From positions 3,410,001-3,474,000 of the forward strand of contig OZ253469.1 in the NCBI GenBank assembly GCA_965261535.1: a stretch of 64,000 nt of DNA. Direction: 5' to 3'. This DNA is from VXNE01 sp965261535 (GTDB lineage: Bacteria; Pseudomonadota; Gammaproteobacteria; Pseudomonadales; Azotimanducaceae). Made by a program: the position numbers and the translations under genes. Shown here piece after piece: positions 52,437 to 62,215 of this stretch. Position 1 is the stretch's first letter. The number at the start of each line of letters is the position of its first letter. The notes below the pieces were generated by a model, which saw only the letters and a program-made list of their open reading frames with translations, was not told the DNA's origin and ran no database searches.

Positions 52437-53300
52437 GTGTCCATGTTGGCGCACTTGCTCAAACGCTTCGAACCGTTCGCGGGGCTCGATGATCGTGCCC
52501 TCGCGACAGCGGCGAAGCACGCCAGCCTGATCGAGTTGCCGGCAAACCGATGGCTGCTGCGGCGCGGTCGGCGTCTGGACCGGCATCTGTACCTCCTCGA
52601 AGGCGCGATCGAAGCAGTCGACCCCGGCGGGAGGCGCCGGCGCGTTGAAGGCGAGATATACCGCCCCGGGGACGATATCGCCCTGGAGACGCGCGCCAGC
52701 ACCCGCGTCCTGTCCGTCGATGTGGCACCCATCGAGTTTCTGCTGCAATCGGGCGGTCTGCCGGAGCCGGACGTCGGTCCGGTCGAGCCGTGGCTCGACC
52801 GGCTGCTCGCATCGCCCCTTGTCAAGGTCATGTCTGCCGTCTCGTGGCAAAGACTCCTGCGCAGTGCGGAAGAACGTCGCGTTTTGGCCGGCGAGCGACT
52901 ATCTGCCGAAGACGCCGTATATATCGTCAAGGCAGGCGCGGTGGCGCGCGCCGGAGCGTCGTTTCAGGCAGGCGACTACTTCGGCGAGGACATCGCCTTT
53001 GCGGGTCGAAAAATAGGTGCGGAAGGCGAATACCAGGCAGGTCGGAATAGTATCCTGCTCGTGATTCCGGGCGATGCGGTCCGGGTGCTGATCGGTGAGT
53101 ATCCGCTGCCGGATAGCCCGGGCCGGATCACGCAGACGCTGGACCTCGACGAGACGCCGCTCGACGCGCTTCGCGAAGCCGCGGACGGACTCGATCCCGA
53201 CGGCCCCGTGGGCATTCGCGGCGGTGCTGCGGGCGATCGCGCGTACGCCCTGATCACATTAACGCGCCTGGGAATTTCCGCTGTGCCGATGGCGGACTAG
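52437..53300 (+). CDS. double cyclic-nucleotide-binding-like protein
   Basis: A 287-aa protein with two degenerate cNMP-binding folds: HASLIELPANRWLLRRGRRL, YLLEGAIEAVD and YRPGDDIALE, then RVLAGERLSAEDAVYIVKAG and FQAGDYFGEDIAF. No DNA-binding or catalytic domain follows. GTG 52437 or ATG 52443 could be the start. The TAG stop is the first base triplet of the long repeat at 53298, so the natural C-terminus may have been lost. Confidence 0.68.
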   Translation: MSMLAHLLKRFEPFAGLDDRALATAAKHASLIELPANRWLLRRGRRLDRHLYLLEGAIEAVDPGGRRRRVEGEIYRPGDDIALETRASTRVLSVDVAPIEFLLQSGGLPEPDVGPVEPWLDRLLASPLVKVMSAVSWQRLLRSAEERRVLAGERLSAEDAVYIVKAGAVARAGASFQAGDYFGEDIAFAGRKIGAEGEYQAGRNSILLVIPGDAVRVLIGEYPLPDSPGRITQTLDLDETPLDALREAADGLDPDGPVGIRGGAAGDRAYALITLTRLGISAVPMAD

Positions 53301-53528
53301 CCCGCATATCTCACCAAGGGCCGCGATGATCGCGCAGGATTTTGCCCGCGTGCGCGTACTCGGAGCCTTCAGCCCGGGGAGCGCGAGGGGGCACCCCTCG
53401 CAAGAAGACAGGAGCGCGAGGGGGCACCCCTCGCAAGAAGACAGGAGCGCGAGGGGGCACCCCTCGCAAGAGAAGAGACGGAAGCATAGCCGCGCCTTGT
53501 GGTGCAGCGACCATGTGCACGCACGCGG
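53298..53528 (+). repeat. long GC-palindrome repeat, site D (three palindrome units)
   Basis: About 230 bp matching site B in the opposite orientation: TAGCCCGCATATCTCACCAA, GGGCCGCGATGATCGCGCAG, GGAGCCTTCAGC, then three 33-bp units (starting 53378, 53411, 53444) each with GCGCGAGGGGG and CCCCTCGC, then GGAAGCATAGCCGCG. From 53529 to 53732 I see nothing else. Confidence 0.9.
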
Positions 53529-53732
53529 GCGGGAAACGCGGGCCGGACGGTTCCTTGTCCTTGAGGCCGAGGTGGCGGTCGAGCGAATCCGCCGGAACAG
53601 TTCGGCCCGTACCGCGTCTTGAACGGTCGCCCGCTGTTGTGCGCGCGCAGGTCCACCACGGCGCTGGAGCCCCGCTTGCGCGAGTGACGCACTCGGCGTA
53701 TCGTGCCCGTATGGTCGTAACGAGATGTCCAT

Positions 53733-54281
53733 ATGGTTAGGCCGCTCCCAGTTCCCCATTCCGGGCCCATGTCCGTCCGCGAGCCCGAGAGCCGCACGGG
53801 GACTGGTGATCGAACGATGTCTCCGGAAACCGAAGCAGGGCCGGCGAACGAGGACATCCTTTCCTCTCCGAGCTCGAGTTCAGGGGCCCTGATCGCAAAC
53901 CTGGGGTCGGAAGGCGCGGACGTCCTGGCACTGGTGCGCCGTGGTTTGCCGTTCGTTGCACTGGAGAACCTGGTGCACGCCATCGGCGTGCCGCAAAAGG
54001 AGATCGCCCGTGTAATCGGTATGCCGGCGACGACGCTCCACCGACGGCGAAAGAGCGGGCGGCTTACACCGATGGAATCGGATCACGTGGTGCGTGTTGC
54101 GCGACTGGTGGCGATGGCTCGCAGCCTGATGGCTGGCGACCCCGAGGCCGCACGGCGCTGGTTGACGACGCCGCACCGGCTATTGGGCGATGAAACGCCT
54201 CTGCGCCGTGCTTCCACGGAAACCGGTGGACGCGAGGTGGAGCAGTTGATCGGCCAGCTTCGTCACGGTGTCTTCAGCTAG
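53733..54281 (+). CDS. Xre/MbcA/ParS-type antitoxin (DUF2384)
   Basis: A 182-aa antitoxin partner of RES toxins. The helix-turn-helix part (GVPQKEIARVIGMPATTLHRRRKSG) is followed by the ParS/MbcA tail (VARLVAMARSLMAGDPEAARRWL). ATGs at 53769 and 53817 are also possible starts, the last with GGTGAT in front. It directly precedes the RES gene, with which it overlaps by one base. Confidence 0.83.
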   Translation: MVRPLPVPHSGPMSVREPESRTGTGDRTMSPETEAGPANEDILSSPSSSSGALIANLGSEGADVLALVRRGLPFVALENLVHAIGVPQKEIARVIGMPATTLHRRRKSGRLTPMESDHVVRVARLVAMARSLMAGDPEAARRWLTTPHRLLGDETPLRRASTETGGREVEQLIGQLRHGVFS

Positions 54282-54748
54282 TGCTGGTTGGCTGGCGCCT
54301 GTCGGCGCCGGAGTTCGCCCAGACCGTTGATGAGATGCTGTCGGGCGAGGGCGGGCGGCTGTTTGGCGGTCGCTGGAACAGTCCCGGGCTCGCGGCAGTC
54401 TATCTCGGCGACAGCCTCGCGCTGGCCGGCATGGAACTGCTGGTTCATCTCGGCAATCTAGATGTCCTGAAGACGTATCGGAAGATGCCCGTGTACATTC
54501 CCGAAGCGCTCGTGATGCATATCGAACCGCACGAGTTGCCGTCGGGATGGGAGACGGGACCGCGGGTGACGACGCGAGAGATCGGAGACCGGTGGCTGGT
54601 CAGTAGGCAATCCCCTGTCCTGCAAGTTCCGAGCGCGGTGGTCCTCGGTGAGAGCAACTTCATCGTCAATCCGAACCACCCGGATTCCGATGCATTAGTC
54701 ACCGGTCCGATCACGGCTTTTCGTTACGATCCGAGACTCCACGGATAG
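54281..54748 (+). CDS. RES-domain toxin
   Basis: A 155-aa RES toxin; known members are NAD-degrading (NAD phosphorylase or related). Key residues are seen in GGRWNSPGLAAVYLGDSLAL (Arg and Tyr) and AGMELLVHL (Glu), with a late Ser/Asn block (ESNFIVNPNHPDS). GTG start. It appears intact with its antitoxin. Confidence 0.87.
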   Translation: MLVGWRLSAPEFAQTVDEMLSGEGGRLFGGRWNSPGLAAVYLGDSLALAGMELLVHLGNLDVLKTYRKMPVYIPEALVMHIEPHELPSGWETGPRVTTREIGDRWLVSRQSPVLQVPSAVVLGESNFIVNPNHPDSDALVTGPITAFRYDPRLHG

Positions 54749-55290
54749 TCCGCACGTTCGCCATCCTACGGCCAAGGCTTGAGACGGAGCCGCGGGTGGG
54801 CCAGCGACGTTGCGCGGTTCGAATGCCAAGCCGCTCGAAGTCAGACCAATCTCCCACTCGCCTGCCGCGCTTCACCCAAGGCCGAGAACAGTTGGCGTAT
54901 TTCCGACTGCGCCTCCTGCGCCATCGTCATCATCGTGGAACACGCGACCACCATGCACCGCGTCGACCACCCCAATCCATGGCACGACCCGAACGCGTGG
55001 GGACATTTGCCGGCGGACTCGGAGGCGGACGCGAGCGCGGTCGGACCCACCACTCCGACGGCGCCATTTCCCTCCCTCGTGCCCGCCCGATTGCCCGCGA
55101 GCTGGTGCGTACGCTCATCGCCAATTACTTCGCCGCCACCGAGCCGAACGAATCCCACGAGATCGTCGGCGTTCCGCCAGGGCCTGCACGGTGCCGACGA
55201 GGTGAGCGCGGTTGCGGCCCAGACCGGTCGTGACCGTGGACGGGGGCGGGCTGTCACCGATTCTCGCCGCGGCTCCGTTCAGGGGACGAC
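54749..55290. other. stretch without a supportable gene
   Basis: Several short frames on both strands, none with recognisable domains. A plus-strand run near 55080-55160 (ARELVRTLIANYFAATEPNE) looks protein-like and could be a relic. Confidence 0.5.
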
Positions 55291-55743
55291 TCAACCCTTC
55301 GCGCGTTTGGTCAACATCCTGTCCAGACCGTTGGCAAACGACTGCCGGTCGCTTTTGGTCAACGCCGACGGTCCGCCGGTGTATATCCCGCTGGCCCGCA
55401 ACGTATCCATGAAGTCGCGCATGTTGAGCCGCTGACGGATAGTCTCCGTGGAATAAAGTTCGCCGCGCGGGCTGAGCGCATGGACGCCGTTCTCTATTGC
55501 TTCGGCCGCCAGCGGTATGTCGGCGGTGATGACGAGGTCGCCACTCCCGGCTCTCTTGACGATTTCGTTGTCCGCGACATCAAACCCCGTACTAACCTGC
55601 ACGAACTCGATGTGTGGGGACGCGGGAACACGAATCGGTTGATTGGCGACCAGGGTCACCTTCACCCCGGTCCGTTCGGCCGCCCTGAACAGGATTTCCT
55701 TGATCACCACAGGGCACGCATCGGCGTCCACCCATATCTTCAT
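55291..55743 (-). CDS. yaiI: YaiI/YqxD family protein (UPF0178)
   Basis: A 150-aa protein starting MKIWVDADACPVVIKEILFR, the hallmark of UPF0178, with VQVSTGFDVADNEIV and GDLVITADIPLA after it. The Asp-rich core resembles PIN/NYN nucleases, but the function is unproven. An upstream in-frame ATG at 55845 gives a less likely extension. Confidence 0.92.
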   Translation of the reverse strand: MKIWVDADACPVVIKEILFRAAERTGVKVTLVANQPIRVPASPHIEFVQVSTGFDVADNEIVKRAGSGDLVITADIPLAAEAIENGVHALSPRGELYSTETIRQRLNMRDFMDTLRASGIYTGGPSALTKSDRQSFANGLDRMLTKRAKG

Positions 55744-55899
55744 GTTGCAGTGTCCCGGTGGAAAAACGTCTGCCAACCACGACGCACCCGGATCGGGTTC
55801 CCCGAACGATGCTAACGAATTGGAAAGTTCTCTGCTTTGCAACATCGCCGCAGGGGATATAACCTCGGATGCCAGTCAGGGCCGTAGGCGAGGAACGGT

Positions 55900-56520
55900 A
55901 TGAGCGGAGCGGATGACCTGGTCGGCGTGTTCGACCGCGCGTTGCGGGCGTTGACCGGCGGGGGCGTCGCGGAGCGACCGGCACCGGAGGCGGAGGAGGG
56001 CGCGCTGACGGACGCGGAACGCAAACACGCGGCGGGCTTGATGCGCGTAAACCACGCGGGCGAGATTTGCGCCCAGGCGCTGTACGAAGGTCAGGCCCTG
56101 ACGGCGCGCGACGCACAGGTGCGCGAAACGCTGAGGACGGCAGCCGCCGAAGAGACCGACCACCTCGCGTGGTGTCGGGAGCGGCTCGACGAACTCGACG
56201 GCCGCCCGAGCATGCTCGACCCGGTGTTCTACGCAGCTTCGTTTGCCCTGGGCGCGGCGGTCGGGGTTCTCGGAGACAAGGTGAGCCTCGGGTTTGTCGA
56301 GGCTACGGAAGACCAGGTGAAGCGGCACCTCGATCGCCACATTCGCGATCTGCCTGATACGGATGAACGCAGCCGGGCGATCCTGGAAGAGATGCGCGAG
56401 GACGAATCGCGTCACGGCGAAAACGCCAGGCGAGAAGGCGGCGTCCCATTTCCCGAACCGGTCAAGGAAGCCATGACCCTGGCTTCCAAATTGATGACAG
56501 AGACTACCTACCGGCTCTAG
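55900..56520 (+). CDS. coq7: 2-polyprenyl-3-methyl-6-methoxy-1,4-benzoquinone monooxygenase
   Basis: Di-iron hydroxylase of the late ubiquinone pathway (demethoxyubiquinone to demethylubiquinone). The 206-aa protein has LMRVNHAGEICAQALYEGQA, AAEETDHLAWC, FVEATEDQVKRHL and EDESRHGENA, giving the E-x-x-H iron ligands. It shows aerobic ubiquinone metabolism. Its end overlaps the convergent VOC gene by four bases. Confidence 0.93.
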   Translation: MSGADDLVGVFDRALRALTGGGVAERPAPEAEEGALTDAERKHAAGLMRVNHAGEICAQALYEGQALTARDAQVRETLRTAAAEETDHLAWCRERLDELDGRPSMLDPVFYAASFALGAAVGVLGDKVSLGFVEATEDQVKRHLDRHIRDLPDTDERSRAILEEMREDESRHGENARREGGVPFPEPVKEAMTLASKLMTETTYRL

Positions 56521-56945
56521 CGTGAGCGTGATTCGGCGTCGCGTCCTCCGCTGCTAAGCGGCGGGTGATAGATGAGCTGAACCGACGTGCCTTCGGGGTC
56601 CTTGCAGTAGAAGCTGCGCGCGCCGTCCCGGTGCGTCCTGGGCAGTTGGACGATTTCAACCTTCTCGGCGACCAGGAAAGCGTGCCAGGCGTCCACGTCT
56701 TCGATTCGGCCGATGATGAAGCCGATGTGGTCGAGCTTCTGGTCCTCTCCGGGTTTCCGCGTCGCCCGGTGCAACGCCAGGTTGTCGTTGCCGCTCGTGA
56801 GGTAGCAGTTGTCGGGGTCGGGCTGCCACTCGATACGCATGCCCATGACTTCGGTATAGAACCGGACTGTAGCTTCGAGGTTGCACGCGAACAGGGCTAC
56901 GTGACGCAGACCAGCCGTCGGTGGCGGTCGTCTGGGCGCACTCAT
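56517..56945 (-). CDS. VOC-family (glyoxalase-like) protein
   Basis: A 142-aa single VOC module pair: GLRHVALFACNLEATVRFYT, LDHIGFIIGRIEDVDAWHAF and FYCKDPEGTSVQLIYHPP with the metal-binding His/Glu pattern. Substrate unknown. Its ATG overlaps the OsmC stop (ATGA), so the two are translationally coupled. Confidence 0.88.
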   Translation of the reverse strand: MSAPRRPPPTAGLRHVALFACNLEATVRFYTEVMGMRIEWQPDPDNCYLTSGNDNLALHRATRKPGEDQKLDHIGFIIGRIEDVDAWHAFLVAEKVEIVQLPRTHRDGARSFYCKDPEGTSVQLIYHPPLSSGGRDAESRSR

Positions 56946-57355
56946 TCCAGTTCAAATCCGTGGGTCACAGTGACGCCGGCACGCTGCAGCATGATCGAGG
57001 CGGAGCAATACCTGGTGGCGGAAAGCTCCATCGCGCGGGCAACCTTGCGTTCGGTCAGGCCTTCGCCCGCAAGGGTGAATTGAATGTGGACCTGGGTGAA
57101 CACTTTCGGGTCCGTTTCGGCGCGTTCCGCGGTCACGCGTGTTTCGCACTTGGATACGCGGGCGTGGCCGCGGCGCAGAATATGCACTACGTCGAACGCG
57201 GTGCAGCCGCCGACACCGAGGAGCATCAGTTCCATCGGCCGTGCGCCGGAGTTCGTGCCTCGGAATTCGGGCGGTCCGTCGATCGTCACCTCGTGGCCGC
57301 TGTCCGCACGGGCGGAGAAAACCGCGTCCCTTCTCCAGGCTATGTTTGCTTCCAT
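56942..57355 (-). CDS. OsmC/Ohr-family protein
   Basis: A 137-aa OsmC-like protein: RPMELMLLGVGGCTAFDVVH with the family Cys, and a late second Cys (ATRYCSASIML). OsmC proteins reduce organic hydroperoxides through the two Cys. Coupled to the VOC gene; together they suggest a small detoxification unit. Confidence 0.87.
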   Translation of the reverse strand: MEANIAWRRDAVFSARADSGHEVTIDGPPEFRGTNSGARPMELMLLGVGGCTAFDVVHILRRGHARVSKCETRVTAERAETDPKVFTQVHIQFTLAGEGLTERKVARAMELSATRYCSASIMLQRAGVTVTHGFELE

Positions 57356-57492
57356 TGCCGCGAGTCCGCCGCTGTCCTTGAACCTCGGTCAATTCTGGCG
57401 AAAAAACGCGCCCGATGCGACGTTGCGAGGCTTCGCGCGATGTTGAAGCGCCGGTTTGCTATGTTCTGTCGGTCAGTTTTGGGGGCCAACGC

Positions 57493-58200
57493 ATGCGGTG
57501 GTTCGCCGGTACCAGCGGCTATAGCCACAAGGAATGGAAGGGCGTCTTCTACCCGCAGACGATCACGCCAGGAGCGATGTTGGCGTACTACGCACACAGG
57601 CTGCCCGCTGTCGAGATCAATAATACGTTCTACCGGATGCCGCGAACCCATGTGCTGGAAGGCTGGCGCGATGCCGTTCCTCAAGGGTTCCGTTTCGTCA
57701 TCAAGGCACCGCGTCGACTCACGCATCAGTCGAGGCTCGGAGACGACGGCGTATTTCTAGCCGGGCGCGCGGCGAAGCTCGAAGATCGACTTGGCTGTGT
57801 CCTGTTCCAGTTGCCTCCATACCTGCGCATGAACGTGGAGCGCCTGGATGCGTTCCTGAGCGGGTGGCCGGGAGAATTTCCGGCTGCGTTCGAGTTTCGC
57901 CACGACTCCTGGTTCGATGAGGAAGTCATCGATGTGCTGCGCCGGCGCGGCGCCGCCATTTGCGTTTCCGACGACGGCAAGATGGCGTTGCCCCCGGTCC
58001 TCGCGACGACCGACTGGGTCTGTCTTCGCCTGCGCCGGGAATCTTACGATGAGGTCGCGCTGACGCAGTGGCTGGCCCGTGCCGACGAAACAGGCGCGCG
58101 CCACGGATTCGCGATCTTCAAGCACGAGGACGCGGCGGCGGGTCCGAAGTTGGCGACTGCTTTTCTGAAACTGGCAGACGGGGATCAAGCCACCGCGTGA
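57493..58200 (+). CDS. DUF72 domain protein
   Basis: A 235-aa TIM-barrel-type DUF72 protein: WFAGTSGYSHKEWKGVFYP, VEINNTFYRMP, RFVIKAPRRLTHQ, FQLPPYLRMN and AAFEFRHDSWF. The function of the family is unproven. The start at ATG 57493 gives the canonical N-terminus. Confidence 0.9.
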   Translation: MRWFAGTSGYSHKEWKGVFYPQTITPGAMLAYYAHRLPAVEINNTFYRMPRTHVLEGWRDAVPQGFRFVIKAPRRLTHQSRLGDDGVFLAGRAAKLEDRLGCVLFQLPPYLRMNVERLDAFLSGWPGEFPAAFEFRHDSWFDEEVIDVLRRRGAAICVSDDGKMALPPVLATTDWVCLRLRRESYDEVALTQWLARADETGARHGFAIFKHEDAAAGPKLATAFLKLADGDQATA

Positions 58201-58675
58201 CAGCAAACGTATCCCGGTGGCTGGAGTGGGTCGCAACCGTTGTCTGCGGTTTGGACGTCGTCGATCTTGAACCCGTCCTGTGCGGCCACACACGACGTGT
58301 CGGCGTTGCCCGAAAGATGCGCGGATCGACACGTCGGAGTGTCGCTGCACGAACGTCGCCCCCGCAGCCCTGGACGAGGCAGCGCGAGCGTGTTGGGCGT
58401 AACTCGCGGCGATCCCGCCCGCTGTACGCTGGTCCAGAAGTCGTGGACCAAACGTCGCAATGGGCGACCTTGGCCGCCGCGAAGACCTGTTGCGTCGAGT
58501 CGCGTCATGGTTCCATTTGCCTGGTTAGGAATCTCTGTAGCAACCGCGTCGGAGGACCGTTTGCCACGCTGCATATATGGGGTTCGATGACCCAACTTTC
58601 AACCTGGCGGAGGAGGCGGACGGCCAGGATGCACGCGCGTCTGGTATGGCGCGAGAACGCGCCCGTGGAGCCCGC
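58201..58675. other. stretch without a supportable gene
   Basis: Only short, mutually conflicting frames with no recognisable domain. The leader and ribosome site (GGAG) of the next gene lie at its right edge. Confidence 0.5.
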
Positions 58676-59386
58676 ATGAGACTGTCATTTGCCGGATTCG
58701 CATTGGTGCTTGTGGCATTCGCGGCGCACGGCCGGCCGCGCGATCCAGACGACGTCATCGCAGTGGTCCTCGGCCAGGAGATCACCGTCGAAGATGCAAC
58801 GGGATCGCCCATTACCAGCCTGATCGACGGGCCTCTGATCGACAAGTTCGCCGAAGACAACGGCATCCAGCCCACCGAAGACGAACTCGCCGAGTTCGCT
58901 GAAAGGATGCTCGGAATGCAGAGCTTGCAGCTGTCAAGGATGGAAGGCGAGAGAGCCAGACTCGAACAGGCGCTCGTTGACGAATCCCTGAGCGCTGAAG
59001 CGCGAGAAAAACCCCAAACCCTCCTCGACACCGTCGTGTCAGCCATGGATTCGCTGTCCCAGGTCCAGCAGCGCATGAACATGGATGTCATGCGACCCAT
59101 GGCAAAACGGTGGGTACAGCGCTGGAAGGTATTCAAGGCGCCCTACGAGAAATACGGGGGTCGGGCGCACTATCAGCAGGCCGGCGTCGAACCCTTCGAC
59201 GCGGTGCGCGATTTCCTGGAAGAGCAGGAGGCCAACGGCGCGTTCACGATTCTCGACAAGGACTACGAGGACGAGTTCTGGCACTACTGGCGCACCGAGC
59301 GGATCCACAGGTTCGTCCCGGAAGGCAAGGAGCGCGAGTTGATGAGCAAGCCGTGGTGGCTGATGGAGGTGCTGATCGACGATTAG
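58676..59386 (+). CDS. exported protein, SurA N-terminal-like
   Basis: A 236-aa protein started at MRLSFAGFALVLVAFAAHG, a clear signal peptide; an in-frame ATG at 58577 adds 33 implausible residues. The mature part is helical (DDVIAVVLGQEITVED, LAEFAERMLGMQ, QVQQRMNMDVMRPMAKRW) and resembles the non-catalytic N-terminal region of SurA-type chaperones. No rotamase domain is present. Periplasmic. Confidence 0.65.
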   Translation: MRLSFAGFALVLVAFAAHGRPRDPDDVIAVVLGQEITVEDATGSPITSLIDGPLIDKFAEDNGIQPTEDELAEFAERMLGMQSLQLSRMEGERARLEQALVDESLSAEAREKPQTLLDTVVSAMDSLSQVQQRMNMDVMRPMAKRWVQRWKVFKAPYEKYGGRAHYQQAGVEPFDAVRDFLEEQEANGAFTILDKDYEDEFWHYWRTERIHRFVPEGKERELMSKPWWLMEVLIDD

Positions 59387-59481
59387 GTCGTTCGTCGCGC
59401 GCGTCGATACGTTGCCGAAATTCCGTTGTGGTCTGGTGGACACATTCCGTAACCTACGCGGCTTGACCGGGACTGGAGCCA

Positions 59482-60267
59482 ATGATGGGAGTGGAGACAA
59501 CGCTGTTCGACTTGACGGGCCGCGTGGCGCTGTTGACGGGCGCATCCAAGGGGATGGGCCTGCACATGGCGGAAGGATTGGCGGAGCACGGCGCGAGGGT
59601 GGTTGTGTCGAGCCGCAAGATCGATCAGTGCGAAGCGGCGGTCGCGCAAATCAACGACAGGTGCGGCGAGGGATCGGCCATCGCGGTCGCCTGCAACATC
59701 GGCTACAAGGATCAGTTGGAAGCGCTCGTCGGGGAGACCCGGTCGAGCCTTGGTCCCATAGACATCCTCATCGCCAATGCTGGCGTCAACCCCTTCTACG
59801 GCCCCATGTCCGCGATTCCGGATTCGGCCTTCGACAAGATCATGAACACCAACGTGCGCTCAAACCATTGGCTGTGCCAGATGGTTGCGCCGGACATGGT
59901 CGCGAAGGGCAGGGGCAGCATGATGATTACCGCGTCTACCGGCGCTTTCTCTGCGTCTGCGAATCTCGGCACCTACGGCATCTCGAAGCTCGCGGACATC
60001 GCCTTGGTGCGCAATCTCGCGCTCGAATACGGCCCCGCGGGCGTGCGCGTGAACGCCATTTGTCCCGGAGTCATCAAGACGGACTTCGCCAGGGCACTGT
60101 GGGATAACCCCGAGGCGCAACGCAACGCCGAGACGAATACGCCTCTGCGTCGACTCGGCGAAGCCGAAGACCTCAAGGGCATCGCCGTGTTCCTGGCGTC
60201 GGATGCCAGCGCTTACGTCACGGGCCAGGCGATCGCGGTATGCGGTGGCACGAACATGTGGCGATAG
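59482..60267 (+). CDS. short-chain dehydrogenase/reductase
   Basis: A 261-aa SDR: TGASKGMGLHMAEG (nucleotide loop), NAGVNPFYG, MITASTGAF (catalytic Ser), YGISKLA (Tyr and Lys) and NAICPGVIKTDFA. It interconverts alcohols and carbonyls with NAD(P); the substrate is unknown. Its C-terminus GQAIAVCGGTNMWR is complete. Confidence 0.9.
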   Translation: MMGVETTLFDLTGRVALLTGASKGMGLHMAEGLAEHGARVVVSSRKIDQCEAAVAQINDRCGEGSAIAVACNIGYKDQLEALVGETRSSLGPIDILIANAGVNPFYGPMSAIPDSAFDKIMNTNVRSNHWLCQMVAPDMVAKGRGSMMITASTGAFSASANLGTYGISKLADIALVRNLALEYGPAGVRVNAICPGVIKTDFARALWDNPEAQRNAETNTPLRRLGEAEDLKGIAVFLASDASAYVTGQAIAVCGGTNMWR

Positions 60268-60317
60268 CGCGAATGTAGTCCGCCGCGCCGGGCTACACCC
60301 GAGAACGAGTTTTGGCA

Positions 60318-62055
60318 CTAATTAGCTAATTAGTTCTTGTCCGTATAAGGACGAGCCTTTGAATCGAGGCTGGATTGGAGAGGGCCGATCATTATCTCCA
60401 CGCCTCGCCGGGCGACAAGAAATGGCCGATCCCGGATGGACCCCGGCCCATCTCGCCCTCCGCGGGCGCTTTCCCGCGCCCGTTCCGCCGGACAAACCGC
60501 CATTTCGAAGCGGACGGACAAGGGGCGCCCGCCGGTTTTCCGAACCGGTCCGCGACGACGGGCGATCGGGGGCGTCAGACGGGTTTGGGCCGCAGCCGAA
60601 CGAGGCGCATCAGGTTGTGCGCGAACACCGCCGACTGCACGTGGGCCTTGAAGCGCGGCAGAGGCCGAGGCCGAAGCACCGCTTCAGGTACGAGATGCCC
60701 GCCTCGATGCCGGCGCGGAAGCGCTTCAGCCGCGCGTACAGCCACGACGACGGGGTCATGTCCGCGACCTTGATGCCGCGCTTCTTGTTGAACACGACAT
60801 GCGCCACCCCCAGGTCCTTCGCCTCCTTCAGGTTACCGCGCGACGCGCAGCCGCCGTCGAACGCCGCCCGCGACGGCGCCGCGCCGTAGTGCTCGACATG
60901 ACGCTGCAGCATCGGCAGGCAGCGCGCGCTGTCCGCCGGATTGCCGTCCTCCACCACCGCGTCGAGCACCAGCCCGCTGCGCCCGGTGGCGAAGTTGACC
61001 TTGTGCCCGTAGTGCGTCTTGCGCCCGCCCTTGCGGATGATGTCCGTGTGCGGCTCGAACAGGCTCACCACCTTCTCCGCCGCCGGCTCCGTCGCGCCCT
61101 CGAACACCCGCCGCGTCGTCTGATCCACCACGCGGGCGAGCAGATCGCCGTATTCGGCGGCGGTCTCCGCCCACGCCCGCGCCCACGGCGTCCCCGCCGC
61201 CGACACCGCCGGCAGCGCCGCCTCGACATGGCCGACCGTCCGCGCCAGCAGCCGCGGCAGCTTGCGGTAGGTCCGCGCCCGCTTCGCCGCGCCGCGCCGC
61301 GATCCGATCTCCAGCGCGCGCCGCTTCGCCGCCCGGCGGTGATCGTGGAAGCGCACCGCCTCCGGCCCCAGCTCGTCGCGCGCCGCCGTCAGCAGCCGCG
61401 TCAGCACGCGCACGCCGTCGCGCAGCAGCTGGCTGTCCGAAGGCTCCAGAATGTGCGTACGGGTCACCCTGCTGTCGACGCGGACTGGATCCCCCGGCTC
61501 GACCTTCTCGTGCCGCGCCGCGCCCAGCAAGCAGCGGTTGATGCGCTCCCAGGTCTCGGCGCGGATCGAGCCGATGGTCGACTGCAGCGCCGATTTGCCC
61601 GGCAGCCGCCCCGCCTCGACCCGCGCGAAGCGCCGCGCCGAAAGCGAGTCCCGCAGGATGAACTCCAAGCCCCGGTACGTCTCCCGGCGCAGATGCTTGA
61701 GCAGCGCGCAGCGCAGCACCGTCTCGCAGCTCAGGCCGCGGCGGCCGCGCCCCGACCCCGATCGAGCGCCGAGGTCGGCGGCGATCTCGGCGAGCAGCTC
61801 CGGGCGCGCGTCCAGCCACGCCGACGCCCGCTCCAGATCGTCGGCGACGGGGTGGTCCACGACTTGCGGATCGAATAAGCTTGTTTGCGCGTTGCGTTTT
61901 TCGCGCATTCGCACCTCCGGCGTTTTGGCTTTTCCAATGTTTTCATTGGGTTAGGAAGACAGAGGATATCCGAAACGCCGGTTCAAAGCCACCTTTTCGG
62001 CGCTTTTCCCCAATATAATCAATGCGTTGAGAGTTTTCGGACAAGAACTAATTAG
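60318..62055 (-). mobile_element. IS with palindromic target, bounded by CTAATTAG
   Basis: TTCTTGTCCG (60334-60343) and its complement CGGACAAGAA (62038-62047) are the inner ends. Outside each is the self-complementary octamer CTAATTAG (60326-60333, repeated at 60318-60325, and 62048-62055), either a duplicated target or part of the ends. A single transposase gene lies on the minus strand. Confidence 0.78.
60575..61908 (-). pseudogene. IS transposase with C-terminal frameshift
   Basis: A DDE transposase read from MREKRNAQTSLFDPQVVDHP. Blocks such as LPGKSALQSTIGSIR, VRVDSRVTRTHILEPSDSQL (first Asp), KTHYGHKVNFATGRSGLVLD, AAFDGGCASRGNLKEAKD (Asp) and FRAGIEAGISYLKRCFGLG (Glu) give the catalytic triad. 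After CFGLGLCR the frame shifts: the natural end (FKAHVQSAVFAHNLMRLVRL to TGA near 60577) is in another frame, with several residues lost. The product is probably impaired. Confidence 0.8.
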
Positions 62056-62215
62056 GTAAGCGTTCGGTCGTCCCGTGACGGCGGGCAGGGTGTCACCGGT
62101 TGAGGACTCGTTTCCAGTCTTTTCCGAGCGGCCGGAGCCAGATGTCCTTTCGAGGCTTGTCGAACTGCCTTTGCCGATCATGGCGCCCGCGTCCCCGGGT
62201 GACGTCTCACCCTGA

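Noticed and set aside
53378..53476. CRISPR-like array of three 33-bp repeats
   Set aside because: The units are directly joined with no variable spacers, are palindromic over almost their whole length, and recur at other sites as part of a larger repeat. No cas genes are present.
54815..54850. tRNA T-loop-like GGTTCGAATGCC
   Set aside because: No acceptor stem or anticodon arm can be folded around it.
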